34,894 nucleotides of DNA from an uncultured Eubacteriales bacterium (GCA_934525065.1 CAKSYX010000018.1:1-34894); one strand, 5' to 3'; positions 1-8,034 are shown, counted from the first letter of the stretch. Made by a program: numbers and translations. The notes: generated by a model not told the origin, from the letters alone.

Positions 1-623
1 TTTGCTTCAAGCTTTTGGACAAACTGACCGACAAAATATCCGTCAATAAAACGATGGTTCACATCAAGGGTCATGTTGATGATATACCGTTCGTTTTGCT
101 GTGTGTACTTTCCCCAAACAAGAATAGGTGCGGTGTCATCTTTTAATTTGGGGTCTGTGTAATCTCTTTCGTTTGTACACATTGTTATGTCTGCCCAAGG
201 AATGCATGAGTACACGATTTGGGCTTCCCTCAGTCCTTCCAATGCATATACAGACAGGGGATTATTTATGCTTTCTTCGCGGGCTTTTTTTGCAAATTCA
301 ATTATATCCCCTTCACACGGAAGCGACACCATATGAAAACTTGTTGCTCCCTTTTTTAAGTCCGTAAAGCAGGGAACGCGACGGTCGATTTTGAAAACTC
401 TGTTGTTTTCGGTTTCCAACAAAAACTCATCAATTTCATTTAGCGACTGTGTACACAAATAAATCAAAGAATAATAAAACGAGATATGATGCTCTCTTGT
501 AAAACGCAAAAGATTTGTTATATCAACGTTAAAAGCAACACAATAATGAGGCGTCGCAATTTTTGAATAAAACTCAAAGTGTTCTTTTCTTTCCCAACGG
601 TCGATATCTATTTCTTTTCTCAT
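1..623 (-). CDS. Chloramphenicol acetyltransferase-like (CatA-type) protein, 3' end cut by window edge
   Basis: Reading the minus strand from the ATG at 623 gives 207 uninterrupted residues. The N-terminus (M-R-K-E-I-D-I-D-R-W-E-R-K-E-H-F) and the internal IPW motif are typical of type A chloramphenicol acetyltransferases, which form trimers and acetylate a hydroxyl group from acetyl-CoA. The catalytic motif appears as NHRFIDGYF near residue 195. The essential HxxxDG is present, but the first His of the usual HH pair is Asn. AGGAGGT lies four bases before the ATG. Base composition is richer in A+T than in the following genes, which may mean transfer. About ten C-terminal residues lie outside the window. 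It follows a Vat-like gene on the same strand, 59 bases downstream of its stop. The fold is well supported. Whether it acts on chloramphenicol is unknown, since many divergent homologues do not. Confidence 0.85.
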   Translation of the reverse strand, partial: MRKEIDIDRWERKEHFEFYSKIATPHYCVAFNVDITNLLRFTREHHISFYYSLIYLCTQSLNEIDEFLLETENNRVFKIDRRVPCFTDLKKGATSFHMVSLPCEGDIIEFAKKAREESINNPLSVYALEGLREAQIVYSCIPWADITMCTNERDYTDPKLKDDTAPILVWGKYTQQNERYIINMTLDVNHRFIDGYFVGQFVQKLEA

Positions 624-682
624 ATTTACCTCCTAAAAACCGAGCTGTGCTCTGCGGAAAACGTCAGCGTTTTTGAAACAAG

Positions 683-1318
683 TTAGTCTATGATGCTTTT
701 GATTTTTCCTAAATCTCCGCTGCACAAAGCTTCCATGTTGCGGAAAATCTTATCGGCGTCCCAATCCCACCATCTGAGATTCAGCAGGTATTCGGTCAGT
801 TCATCATCAAATCTTTTCCGAATTACACGGCAGGGGTTTCCACCCGCAACGCAATAAGCCGGAATGTCCTTCACAACGACCGAATCGGCGGCGATTATAG
901 TGCCGTCGCCGATGTGTACACCGGGCATAACGGTCACATTCTGCCCGAACCATACGTCGTTTCCAACAACTGTGTCGCCTTTGAACGGAAGATCATCGAG
1001 CGTAGGTGTAAATTTCTCCCATCCGCCGCCCATTATATTGAACGGATAAGTTGTTACACTTTTCATTCTGTGGTTAGCGCCGTTCATAATGAATTCAATG
1101 CCTTTTGCAATGGCACAGAACTTTCCGATAATCAGCTTGTCGCCCAAAAACTCATAGTGATGTGTGACGTGTTCCTCAAATCTTTCCGCTCCGTTTATAT
1201 CGTCGTAATACGTATAGTCACCGACAATGATGTTTGGACGTGTAATGACATTTTTGATATATACGACCTGCTTAATATTTTCGTTGGGATGGATTTTGTT
1301 TGGATCGGGTCCAACCAT
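683..1318 (-). CDS. Vat/CatB-type xenobiotic O-acetyltransferase (left-handed beta-helix)
   Basis: The 211-residue product opens M-V-G-P-D-P-N and closely resembles streptogramin A acetyltransferases (Vat) and the xenobiotic (CatB) acetyltransferases. It has VGDYTYYD at 32-39, GDKLIIGKFCAI at 59-70, the active-site segment FIMNGANHRM with catalytic His83, and hexapeptide-repeat turns such as VVGNDVWFG and HIGDGTIIAADSVV, ending in GGNPCRVIRKRF. These enzymes form trimers and transfer acetyl from acetyl-CoA to a hydroxyl of an antibiotic. A GTG nine bases upstream (1327) lies inside the GGGAGGTG ribosome site, so the ATG at 1318 is the better start. It is followed on the same strand by a CatA-like gene, so two unrelated antibiotic-acetyltransferase folds are probably co-transcribed. 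The substrate cannot be read from sequence. Confidence 0.93.
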   Translation of the reverse strand: MVGPDPNKIHPNENIKQVVYIKNVITRPNIIVGDYTYYDDINGAERFEEHVTHHYEFLGDKLIIGKFCAIAKGIEFIMNGANHRMKSVTTYPFNIMGGGWEKFTPTLDDLPFKGDTVVGNDVWFGQNVTVMPGVHIGDGTIIAADSVVVKDIPAYCVAGGNPCRVIRKRFDDELTEYLLNLRWWDWDADKIFRNMEALCSGDLGKIKSIID

Positions 1319-1382
1319 TCGGGACACCTCCCTGCGTTTGATTTATATATCTGCTTTTCAGCCTAACCTGTCTGAAATAAAA

Positions 1383-2243
1383 TCACAATACTTCTTTCAA
1401 AAATTCGCTCGCATCCTCAAACCAGCCTGCCGCCGTTGTACCTCTTGCAAGGCCGATTCCGTGGCCGCCGCGCACATAGCGCTTGAAAATGTGCCTGACG
1501 CCGAGCTCAGTGAGCTTTTCGTCAAGACGGATGCTGTTGCTTATCGGTACGGTTCTGTCGCCCTCACAGTGCCAGAAGAATGTCGGCGGATAGTTTTTGT
1601 CCGCAATGAGTTCAACGGACTTGTCCTCTTCCTCTTCGCGCGTCGGGTGCAGTCCGAGCAGGCGAAGGCGCGTAATTTCGTGCGTTTCCTCTGTCATGCT
1701 TATAACGGGATAGGCGAGAACGACCGCCTGCGGGCGAAGAGAATACTGCTTTCCGTGGTAAAGGCTTTCAAATTCGCCGTATCTTGCGGCAAAATAAGCG
1801 CAAAGGTGGCCGCCTGCCGAAGAGCCGCAAATAACCAGCTTCTCGGCGTTCACGCAGAACGCGGCGGCGTGCGCTTTAACAAAGCAGATTGCCCTTGCAA
1901 GGTCCTCCATCGGGTTCGGATAGTGTGCGTTTGCGGCAACACGGTAGTTGAGAAGAAAAACGTTGTAGCCGGCTTTGTTGAAGGCTTTTGCGTAATCGCC
2001 GCCCTCGTTGTTGAAGGAAAGAAATTCATACGCTCCGCCCGGGCAGACAATGACGGTCGGCGCGTGCTTTTTGATAAGGAACGGAATGACGTTTGCAAAG
2101 GCACGCGAAGGCTCTTCTTCAATCTCTTCTTTTGTGTAAATCGGATAGAACACCTTTTCGCCTGAAAGACGCCTTTTGACGAGATAGCGTTCAAAAAGAA
2201 AGCGGCGTTGCTTGTTCTGAAGTCGGTTTTTTAAAGTAATCAT
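1383..2243 (-). CDS. Alpha/beta hydrolase, esterase/lipase-like
   Basis: This 286-residue protein has an alpha/beta hydrolase layout. VIVCPGGAY at 65-72 stands where related esterases carry the HGGG oxyanion loop. The nucleophile elbow is ICGSSAGGH with Ser142. WHCEGDRTVP supplies the acid (Asp229) and YVRGGHGIG the His (His261). It resembles the acetyl-xylan-esterase/BD-FAE-like group of cytosolic carbohydrate esterases, but the substrate is not evident. There is no signal peptide. The ATG at 2243 follows GAGGTG with six bases between. The gene diverges from trmB across 76 bases and lies upstream of the Vat-like gene on the same strand, with a 64-base gap. Confidence 0.85.
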   Translation of the reverse strand: MITLKNRLQNKQRRFLFERYLVKRRLSGEKVFYPIYTKEEIEEEPSRAFANVIPFLIKKHAPTVIVCPGGAYEFLSFNNEGGDYAKAFNKAGYNVFLLNYRVAANAHYPNPMEDLARAICFVKAHAAAFCVNAEKLVICGSSAGGHLCAYFAARYGEFESLYHGKQYSLRPQAVVLAYPVISMTEETHEITRLRLLGLHPTREEEEDKSVELIADKNYPPTFFWHCEGDRTVPISNSIRLDEKLTELGVRHIFKRYVRGGHGIGLARGTTAAGWFEDASEFLKEVL

Positions 2244-2254
2244 TCTGTCACCTC

Positions 2255-2282
2255 TTGAATTTATCTTTGTTTATGGTATACT
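2255..2282 (+). promoter_or_regulatory. Candidate sigma-A promoter for trmB
   Basis: TTGAAT at 2255-2260 and TATACT at 2277-2282 are separated by 16 bases, just upstream of the trmB ribosome site and start at 2320. This is assigned by consensus match only. Confidence 0.5.
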
Positions 2283-2319
2283 TCTATGGTATGTTATTTT
2301 TGAAGGTAGGAAAAAGTTT

Positions 2320-3000
2320 ATGCGGATGAGAAGAAAAAAGAATCTCGGCGAACGCCTTGCAGCCTGCGAAGGCTATATACTGGACCTCGGATATGTTCAC
2401 GGAGGTTACGATGAAAACGGAAACGCACTCATTGAAAAAAACATACTTGACACGAAGACGGTCTTTGGCAACGATAATCCGGTTTACCTTGAAATAGGCT
2501 GCGGAAAGGGTCAGTTTGCCGCCGAGCTTGCAAAAAGAAGTCCGGAAATAAACCTGCTCGCCGTTGAGGTCAACCGGAACGTAATTGTTCAGGCAGCCGA
2601 GAAAGCGAAAAAGGCGGAGCTTTCAAATCTGCGCTTTATGCTCATCGGTGCGGAAAAGCTTGAATATTTCCTTGCACCGGGCAGCATTGAAAGAATATAC
2701 CTCAATCATTCCTGTCCGTTTCCGAAAAAGCGGCAGGCGAAGCACCGCCTTACCCACGAAAGCTTCCTTGAAATGTATAAGCGACTGCTGAAGGACGGCG
2801 GCGAGATCAGGCAAAAAACAGATAATATGCACTTTTTCGAGTTTTCGCTCTGCGAATTTTCAAAAAGCGGCTATCTGCTTGAAAAGGTTTCGCTCGACCT
2901 TCATTCAAGCGATGTTGAGGACAACATCATAACAGAATATGAAAAGCGATTTTCCGACCTCGGTCAGCCGATATATTACCTTGAGGCGAGGAAGAAATGA
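2320..3000 (+). CDS. trmB: tRNA (guanine-N7-)-methyltransferase TrmB
   Basis: The product is 226 residues, the usual TrmB size. The family enzyme makes m7G46 in tRNA variable loops using S-adenosylmethionine. The SAM site is YLEIGCGKGQF at 56-66, followed by the acidic strand AVEV and the TDN motif near 167-169 that contacts the target guanine. The segment that is normally N-F-x-D-P-W-P-K-K-R reads NHSCPFPKKR at 129-138. Cys therefore stands where a conserved Asp is expected, and Phe replaces Trp. The remaining motif (KKRQAKHRLTH) is intact, so I call it TrmB, with a note that the active site is unusual. The ATG at 2320 follows GAAGGTAGG. Confidence 0.9.
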   Translation: MRMRRKKNLGERLAACEGYILDLGYVHGGYDENGNALIEKNILDTKTVFGNDNPVYLEIGCGKGQFAAELAKRSPEINLLAVEVNRNVIVQAAEKAKKAELSNLRFMLIGAEKLEYFLAPGSIERIYLNHSCPFPKKRQAKHRLTHESFLEMYKRLLKDGGEIRQKTDNMHFFEFSLCEFSKSGYLLEKVSLDLHSSDVEDNIITEYEKRFSDLGQPIYYLEARKK

Positions 3001-3025
3001 AGAATTTCACTTTTTAATAATATGC

Positions 3026-3031
3026 TATAAT
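3026..3031 (+). promoter_or_regulatory. Possible extended -10 element
   Basis: TGC followed directly by TATAAT (3023-3031) fits an extended -10 hexamer downstream of trmB. No good -35 is visible. It may be an extra promoter for the TIM-barrel gene at 3157. Confidence 0.3.
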
Positions 3032-3091
3032 CTGGTTCCAATCAGGTATCGGATTTTTATTTATTCTAAGAAAAAGTTTAGAGCTTAATAG

Positions 3092-3120
3092 TTGACATAT
3101 GTCGATTACTTTGATAAACT
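3092..3120 (+). promoter_or_regulatory. Sigma-A promoter for the TIM-barrel gene
   Basis: A perfect TTGACA (3092-3097), a 17-base spacer and TAAACT (3115-3120) lie 37 bases before the ATG at 3157. Confidence 0.6.
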
Positions 3121-3156
3121 TCAATTATCCAATAATAGTGAAACGGAGATGAAACA

Positions 3157-3909
3157 ATGGGAAAAGCTTCAAGACAAAGAAGAATCGAAGAAATTCAGCG
3201 CGCCTCAAGGGTTATTTATGAAAGTGAACTCGGACAGACCGATGCCCCTCAAATTACCGGAAAGCTCCGCTCTTTTGCATTGAGCGTTCCGGAAGCTACG
3301 AGCACATGCAGCGGAATTGTAATTTTTGGAAGAAGAATCCGCTCGCTTGTTTTTTCAACAGATGTTGCAACAATCCGCAACGTTAATGCGGACGCAGTTT
3401 TTGCTGTGTACCCGTATACGCCGCAGCAAATAATTGCTGAAGCTCTTATTCACGCTGCCGATATACCGGTGTTTGTCGGCGTCGGCGGCGGACTTACAAC
3501 GGGAAAACGGGTTTTGAACCTTGCCCTGTATGCCGAAATGCAGGGAGCCTCTGGTGTTGTTGTCAATGCGCCGACATCGAATTCGGTTGTCAGAGCGCTT
3601 TCCGGAGAAATAGACATTCCGGTTGTTGTAACAGCCGTTAGTGCTGACGGAATTGAAGACAGAGTGAAGAACGGTGCAGCAATAATCAACGTTGCTGCCG
3701 GAGCCGAAACTCCGCAAATTGTTGCAAAAATCAGAAAGAAGTTTGAAAATCTGCCGATTATGGCAACGGGTGGCTCAACGGAGGAAAGTGTTGCGCAAAC
3801 AATCGCCGCCGGAGCGAACGCAATTGTTTGGACTCCGCCGTCAACCGGCGAGGTTTTTCGAACCGTTATGGATTCATACCGCAAGGGCGAAGGATACCCG
3901 CTGGTTTGA
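3157..3909 (+). CDS. TIM-barrel phosphate-binding-like protein of unknown substrate
   Basis: This 250-residue cytosolic protein shows the repeating strand/helix pattern of a TIM barrel. The glycine-rich turns expected for phosphate binding are present: PVFVGVGGGLTTG near 105-117 and IMATGGSTEE near 200-209, followed by IAAGANAIVW. Such turns occur in the indole-glycerol-phosphate synthase, KDPG aldolase and NanE groups. I do not recognise the specific family and assign no reaction. GGAG lies about eight bases before the ATG. A second ATG 65 bases upstream (3092) overlaps the -35 and is not a start. A strong terminator follows. Confidence 0.75.
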   Translation: MGKASRQRRIEEIQRASRVIYESELGQTDAPQITGKLRSFALSVPEATSTCSGIVIFGRRIRSLVFSTDVATIRNVNADAVFAVYPYTPQQIIAEALIHAADIPVFVGVGGGLTTGKRVLNLALYAEMQGASGVVVNAPTSNSVVRALSGEIDIPVVVTAVSADGIEDRVKNGAAIINVAAGAETPQIVAKIRKKFENLPIMATGGSTEESVAQTIAAGANAIVWTPPSTGEVFRTVMDSYRKGEGYPLV

Positions 3910-3924
3910 AGTAAAAAAATCAAA

Positions 3925-3987
3925 AGCGGCCGCAAAACACCGAAAGGCAGCTAAGTTGTCTCGGTGGATATGCAGCCGCTCCTTTTT
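3925..3987. terminator. Bidirectional terminator between convergent genes
   Basis: The outer arms are AGCGGCCGC (3925-3933) and GCAGCCGCT (3972-3980), with inner arms CACCGA (3939-3944) and TCGGTG (3961-3966). On the plus strand CCTTTTTTAT follows. On the minus strand the stem is followed by TTTGATTTTTTT. It can serve both the TIM-barrel gene and icd. Confidence 0.8.
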
Positions 3988-5189
3988 TATTTTTCAAGCT
4001 CTGCGCGGATCGCCTTGATGAACTCCTCGGTTGAAAGGGTCTGCGGCTTTTTTTCTCCCTGCCAAAGGAGGGCAAGGTCCTTTGTCATTCTGCCGCTTTC
4101 GATAACATCGAGCGAAGCCTTTTCAAGCTTGTCGGCGAACTTCATCAGTTCGTCGTTTCCGTCAAGCTCACCGCGCTTTCTCAGCGCACCGGACCAGGCA
4201 AAAATCGTTGCAATCGGGTTGGTTGAAGTTGTTTCGCCTTCGAGGTAGCGGTAATAGTGCCTTGTAACGGTTCCGTGAGCGGCTTCATATTCAAAGTTTC
4301 CGTCCGGGCTGACAAGGACGCTCGTCATCATTGCGAGTGAGCCGAAGGCGGTTGAAACCATGTCGCTCATAACGTCGCCGTCATAGTTCTTGCAAGCCCA
4401 GATGTAGCCGCCTTTTGAACGGATAACTCTTGCAACTGCATCGTCGATGAGAGTATAGAAATAGGTGATTCCGGCCTTTTCAAAGGCTTTCTTATATTCG
4501 TTCTCAAAAATTTCTTCAAAAATGAGCTTAAAGGTCTGGTCATACTGCTTTGAGATGGTGTCCTTTGTTGAGAACCAAAGGTCCTGCTTGGTGTCGAGTG
4601 CATATTTGAAGCAGGAGTGTGCGAAGGACCTTATGGAGCTGTCCTTGTTGTACTGAGCCTGCAGAACGCCGCCGCATTCAAAGTCATAAACGGTAGCTCT
4701 CTTTTGCCTGCCGCTTTCACCCGTGAAAAGCAGCTCTGCCTTGCCGGGCTCGGTAACTCTGAATTCGGTTCCCTTGTAAACGTCACCGTAGGCATGACGG
4801 GCAATCGTGATCGGCTTTTCCCAGAATCTGACGGCCGGCTTGACGCCGCTGACGAGGATCGGAGCGCGGAAAACGGTTCCGTCGAGAATCGCACGGATAG
4901 TTCCGTTCGGGCTCTTCCACATCTCTTTGAGGTTGTATTCCTCAACGCGCTGAGCGTTCGGTGTGATCGTTGCGCATTTTACGCCGACGTGATATTTTTT
5001 GCAGGCTTCTCCGGCGTCAATGCTGACTTGGTCGTTGGTTTCGTCTCTGTGCTTGAGCCCGAGGTCATAATACTCGGTGTTCAGCTCAACGAAGGGGGAG
5101 AGAAGCTCGTCCTTGATCATCCGCCAGATGATTCTTGTCATTTCATCGCCGTCCATTTCGACGATCGTGCTCATTTTAATTTTGCTCAT
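3987..5189 (-). CDS. icd: NADP-dependent isocitrate dehydrogenase, eukaryotic-type
   Basis: The 400-residue protein begins M-S-K-I-K-M-S-T-I-V-E-M-D-G-D-E-M-T-R-I-I-W, the signature of the homodimeric eukaryotic-type (subfamily II) IDH. It converts isocitrate to 2-oxoglutarate with NADP. Visible motifs are TITPNAQRVEEY, WKSPNGTIRAILDGTVFRAPI (isocitrate binding Ser and Arg), the metal-binding region YFYTLIDDAVARVIRSKGGYIWACKNYDGDVMSD, and EAAHGTVTRHY with NPIATIFAW near the cofactor site. A GTG at 5204 gives a longer frame but is part of the GTGAGGT ribosome site, so ATG 5189 is chosen. It lies 11 bases after the stop of the phosphodiesterase-like gene and shares its transcript. Its role is supply of 2-oxoglutarate and NADPH. 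Confidence 0.96.
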   Translation of the reverse strand: MSKIKMSTIVEMDGDEMTRIIWRMIKDELLSPFVELNTEYYDLGLKHRDETNDQVSIDAGEACKKYHVGVKCATITPNAQRVEEYNLKEMWKSPNGTIRAILDGTVFRAPILVSGVKPAVRFWEKPITIARHAYGDVYKGTEFRVTEPGKAELLFTGESGRQKRATVYDFECGGVLQAQYNKDSSIRSFAHSCFKYALDTKQDLWFSTKDTISKQYDQTFKLIFEEIFENEYKKAFEKAGITYFYTLIDDAVARVIRSKGGYIWACKNYDGDVMSDMVSTAFGSLAMMTSVLVSPDGNFEYEAAHGTVTRHYYRYLEGETTSTNPIATIFAWSGALRKRGELDGNDELMKFADKLEKASLDVIESGRMTKDLALLWQGEKKPQTLSTEEFIKAIRAELEK

Positions 5190-5200
5190 TTTCAAGTACC

Positions 5201-5986
5201 TCACTTTATGTTAGTCTTTTGATTGACAATATTGATAAGCTTGTCCGGTTTTCTTGAAGTAATATTGTCCGGGGCGCAGGAAAGCACCCGATACATATCA
5301 TAGGTTGAATCGACCGTATATACCGAAACGAGGATGCCGCGGCTTTTGAAAAAGCTGCAAAGCTCCTTTGTCACGGCGCGCTTGTGCATGTTGATTCCGA
5401 CAGCTCCGCTTGAAATCACCTTTGAAGCAAGCTCTTCAAGGTAGCTTTCGTCTTTTACCCTGCTTTTTTCAATGTCAACGTTGAGGTAATAGGGAATTGA
5501 GGGGCAGTCCCTTTTGACTGCGGCAACGTCATCTTCACTGATTCCGGTGAAGAAAAGCTGCTTTTCAAGCATATATTTTTTTGCAAGCTTCCCGACGGCA
5601 ACAAGGTTTTCCGTGCTTTTTGCATCAATGTTTGCCTGAATGTTCGGGTTTTCGCTGAGAAGTCTGAACGCTTCCTTGAGCGTGACCTCGCCGCCGGTCG
5701 GGATATCGTGGGAGAGGACGGGAACTTTGTTTTCGCCGAAGTTCAGGTCGAATTCAACGATTTTTGCTCCGGCACCGATTGCGGCGCGCATTGCCTCAAG
5801 GGAATTGTCCTTTTCGCCCATGCAGCCTGTGTGCCCGGTCACGGTGAAGGCGGGGGAAAGCTCAAGCGGTGCGTTTTTGTATCCTATGAACTTAGCTGCA
5901 AAAACAGCAGAAACAACAACGGCCGCAGCAAGAACCAAACAGAGCGGATAAATAATAAGCCGTTTTCTGCCCATTTGTCTGTTCAT
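5201..5986 (-). CDS. Glycerophosphodiester phosphodiesterase-like protein, N-terminally membrane-anchored
   Basis: The 261-residue product starts M-N-R-Q-M-G-R-K-R and has one hydrophobic segment (about 11-33), so the rest is probably outside the membrane. The GDPD core follows. GHTG holds the first catalytic His, where the family normally has HRG. KDNSLEA replaces the common PENT, EFDL provides metal ligands, and VPVLSHD contains the second His. Typical enzymes hydrolyse glycerophosphodiesters to glycerol 3-phosphate and an alcohol. The Arg-to-Thr and Glu-to-Asp changes make activity less certain. ATG 5986 is preceded by GAGGGG at nine bases. The longer frame back to 6025 has no ribosome site. 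It is first gene of a pair with icd. Confidence 0.82.
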   Translation of the reverse strand: MNRQMGRKRLIIYPLCLVLAAAVVVSAVFAAKFIGYKNAPLELSPAFTVTGHTGCMGEKDNSLEAMRAAIGAGAKIVEFDLNFGENKVPVLSHDIPTGGEVTLKEAFRLLSENPNIQANIDAKSTENLVAVGKLAKKYMLEKQLFFTGISEDDVAAVKRDCPSIPYYLNVDIEKSRVKDESYLEELASKVISSGAVGINMHKRAVTKELCSFFKSRGILVSVYTVDSTYDMYRVLSCAPDNITSRKPDKLINIVNQKTNIK

Positions 5987-6040
5987 AACAAAATCCCCTC
6001 GGTTTTCAATAATAATGCGGATCAAATTCCACCGTTTTGT

Positions 6041-6069
6041 ATTTTACCAAACATTGGGCTCAGCGTCAA
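6041..6069 (-). promoter_or_regulatory. Sigma-A promoter for the GDPD-icd pair
   Basis: On the minus strand TTGACG (6069-6064), 17 bases and TAAAAT (6046-6041) lie 55 bases before the ATG at 5986. Confidence 0.6.
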
Positions 6070-6261
6070 CAACAATCGAATAATTTTGTCGGATGGCCGG
6101 CGATTTTCTGAAATTCATATCAATTTGACGCCCACGTTGAATTAAAATTAAAAAGTATTAAGAAAATTTTCAGTGAAATTCTGAAGCTTCAAAAATGTTA
6201 GTCAAATTCAACAAAAACTTTGGCTTGAATTAAGCTAATACGATGAAATTCCATAATTTTC
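6070..6261. other. A+T-rich intergenic stretch without a gene
   Basis: This sits between the divergent promoters of the GDPD-icd pair and the secreted-protein gene. I see no reading frame or stable structured RNA in it. Confidence 0.5.
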
Positions 6262-6290
6262 TTGACATAATTTATTAAATTCTATAAAAT
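6262..6290 (+). promoter_or_regulatory. Strong sigma-A promoter for the secreted protein
   Basis: A perfect TTGACA (6262-6267), a 17-base spacer and TAAAAT (6285-6290) predict a start near 6297 and a leader of about 70 bases before the ATG at 6367. Confidence 0.7.
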
Positions 6291-6366
6291 AGATGTGTTG
6301 GAAAACCCAAATCGGAGCGTTTACGCCCGGAGAAGGGACATTTTTATTAAAAAAGGAGCACTTACC

Positions 6367-8034
6367 ATGAAAAGAAAGATTCTTGCGGTTATCCTTGCGG
6401 TCATGATGTTTGCCTGCGCACTGCCTTTCGGTGCCTTCGCTGCTAATGACAGCTACATTCACAATGAGATTCTTGACAACGGCAACTACTATCACATGGA
6501 GTACGCCGAAAAGGAAAATCTGTTCAAAAACCAGTTTGCTCTTTATACTGCCCTTGGATTCTATGACAATGCATGGTATAACTATTTCGACAACTCTGTT
6601 GATATTGACTATGCAAAGGCAATCCTTCTCGGTCTTATCGAGCAGGTTGAAGCTGAGTATAACAACCAGACCTTTGAAGAGGTTATGAAGCTCCTCGGCG
6701 GTGCCAAGGGTGCAATGGACGTCATCACCAAGGTCGGCGATTTCTCAAAGAAGTTTACTGATGCTCTTGAGTTCACCCAGTCGGCTGAATGGGGAACCAC
6801 ACTCGGAATTCTTAACGCCGCTATCAAAGCCGCAAACTACGGCAATGAAGTTTATAAGGCATACATCAAGGGTTATGCAATGATCCTTTCAGCTAAGGCT
6901 GCCAGTGCATATTACGGCGACTTCCTTATGTATCTTGTTGAAAACTGCAAGAACGAAGACGTTGCTGCAGCGGCAGAGGAGATCGCTGCAACAATCGACG
7001 CAGAACTTCAGGCTTCCGTTGACGAGCTTATTAAATCGCTCGTTGCTGACGCAGGTAAGGACGCTGCTTCTCTCGCAGCTGAAGTTGCTCTTGACTCCTA
7101 TGGCGTTACAGCTGCTATCAAGGGCGCTTACAAGACTGTTGTTTCAATCTCCGACAAGCTCTTCAATACTAAGGATAAGTATGAATTCATGATGAGCCTT
7201 GTTGAAACCTATTACATCGAAGATTGCTTCGGCGACTGGGCAAAGGCTGCCTTCGCTTCAGAGGACGCTGAATTCGCTTCATTTGCAGAAAGCACCGTAA
7301 TCGCTGTCAGAATGACCGGTGAACAGCTCCTTGCAAACCTTGCAAACGCAAAGGCCAAGGCTCTTGTTACCATGGTTAAAAAATATGATGCGACCGAACT
7401 CAAGGTTAAGGCCGCAACTGAGCTTGCAAAGCTCGAAGCAGCCGGCGACATCCTTAAGGACGGAAAAGACGGCGCATATGTTGCTTGTGCAGCAATCACC
7501 GGCAACACCGCTCTTGCACTCAACAAGGCCGGTACCGCTGACACAATCTTCGCTCTTTCAGATGAAACCGCTGTTAAGCCGGCTTACACCGCAGCAGGCG
7601 CATACGCAAACGTATACAGCGAGGTTCTCGGCGAAAACATCAAGGTTGCATATCTCCTTGATGGTGCTTATGATATCGTTCTTTCCGGTGCTGAAAAGAA
7701 TGCTATCGCTTACGCTGTTATCGCTGACAAGTATGCCTGCGTTGATACTACCGCCGGCAGAGTAATCACCTTCAAAAATATCCTTTCCGCTCCTTCAATC
7801 GTTGTTGCAGACGCTGACAAGGAAGCTGTTAACCTTGAAATGAGCGACGCTTTTGTCAGAGCCTGCGATCCTTCGGTTGCAGTCAGCAAGAATGGCGGAG
7901 CTTCAGGCGGTTCTTCCTCAGGTTCAGGCAGCAACTCCTCCTCTTCTTCAAAGTTTAACTTTGGAAAGATTTTCTCAGACTTCTTCAAGAGCATCATTGA
8001 TGCAATCAAGAGTCTTTTCAAAATCGGCAAATAA
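6367..8034 (+). CDS. Secreted alanine-rich protein with Gly/Ser linker and amphipathic C-terminal tail
   Basis: The 555-residue protein has a signal peptide (MKRKILAVILAVMMF, then a hydrophobic core and a cut near AFA-AND). The body is rich in Ala, Lys, Glu and Tyr and is predicted largely helical up to about 390. A more beta-like part follows (about 390-505). Then come a linker of Gly and Ser (510-528) and a 27-residue tail (529-555) rich in Phe, Ile and Lys, with hydrophobic residues every three to four positions. No catalytic motif or known domain was recognised. AAAAAAGGAGC lies before the ATG. Codons are strongly biased, and the promoter is near consensus, so it is probably abundant. It is monocistronic between its own promoter and terminator. 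A role in surface attachment or membrane contact is inference from the tail only. Confidence 0.8.
   Translation: MKRKILAVILAVMMFACALPFGAFAANDSYIHNEILDNGNYYHMEYAEKENLFKNQFALYTALGFYDNAWYNYFDNSVDIDYAKAILLGLIEQVEAEYNNQTFEEVMKLLGGAKGAMDVITKVGDFSKKFTDALEFTQSAEWGTTLGILNAAIKAANYGNEVYKAYIKGYAMILSAKAASAYYGDFLMYLVENCKNEDVAAAAEEIAATIDAELQASVDELIKSLVADAGKDAASLAAEVALDSYGVTAAIKGAYKTVVSISDKLFNTKDKYEFMMSLVETYYIEDCFGDWAKAAFASEDAEFASFAESTVIAVRMTGEQLLANLANAKAKALVTMVKKYDATELKVKAATELAKLEAAGDILKDGKDGAYVACAAITGNTALALNKAGTADTIFALSDETAVKPAYTAAGAYANVYSEVLGENIKVAYLLDGAYDIVLSGAEKNAIAYAVIADKYACVDTTAGRVITFKNILSAPSIVVADADKEAVNLEMSDAFVRACDPSVAVSKNGGASGGSSSGSGSNSSSSSKFNFGKIFSDFFKSIIDAIKSLFKIGK

Noticed and set aside
1346..1365. 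TAGGCTGAA-like match to the element end near the Vat-like gene
   Set aside because: Only nine bases agree, which is expected by chance in a window of this size.
864..2165. Plus-strand frames of 150 and 312 residues across the acetyltransferase and hydrolase genes
   Set aside because: They are antisense to clear protein families, lack ribosome sites and contain no domain.
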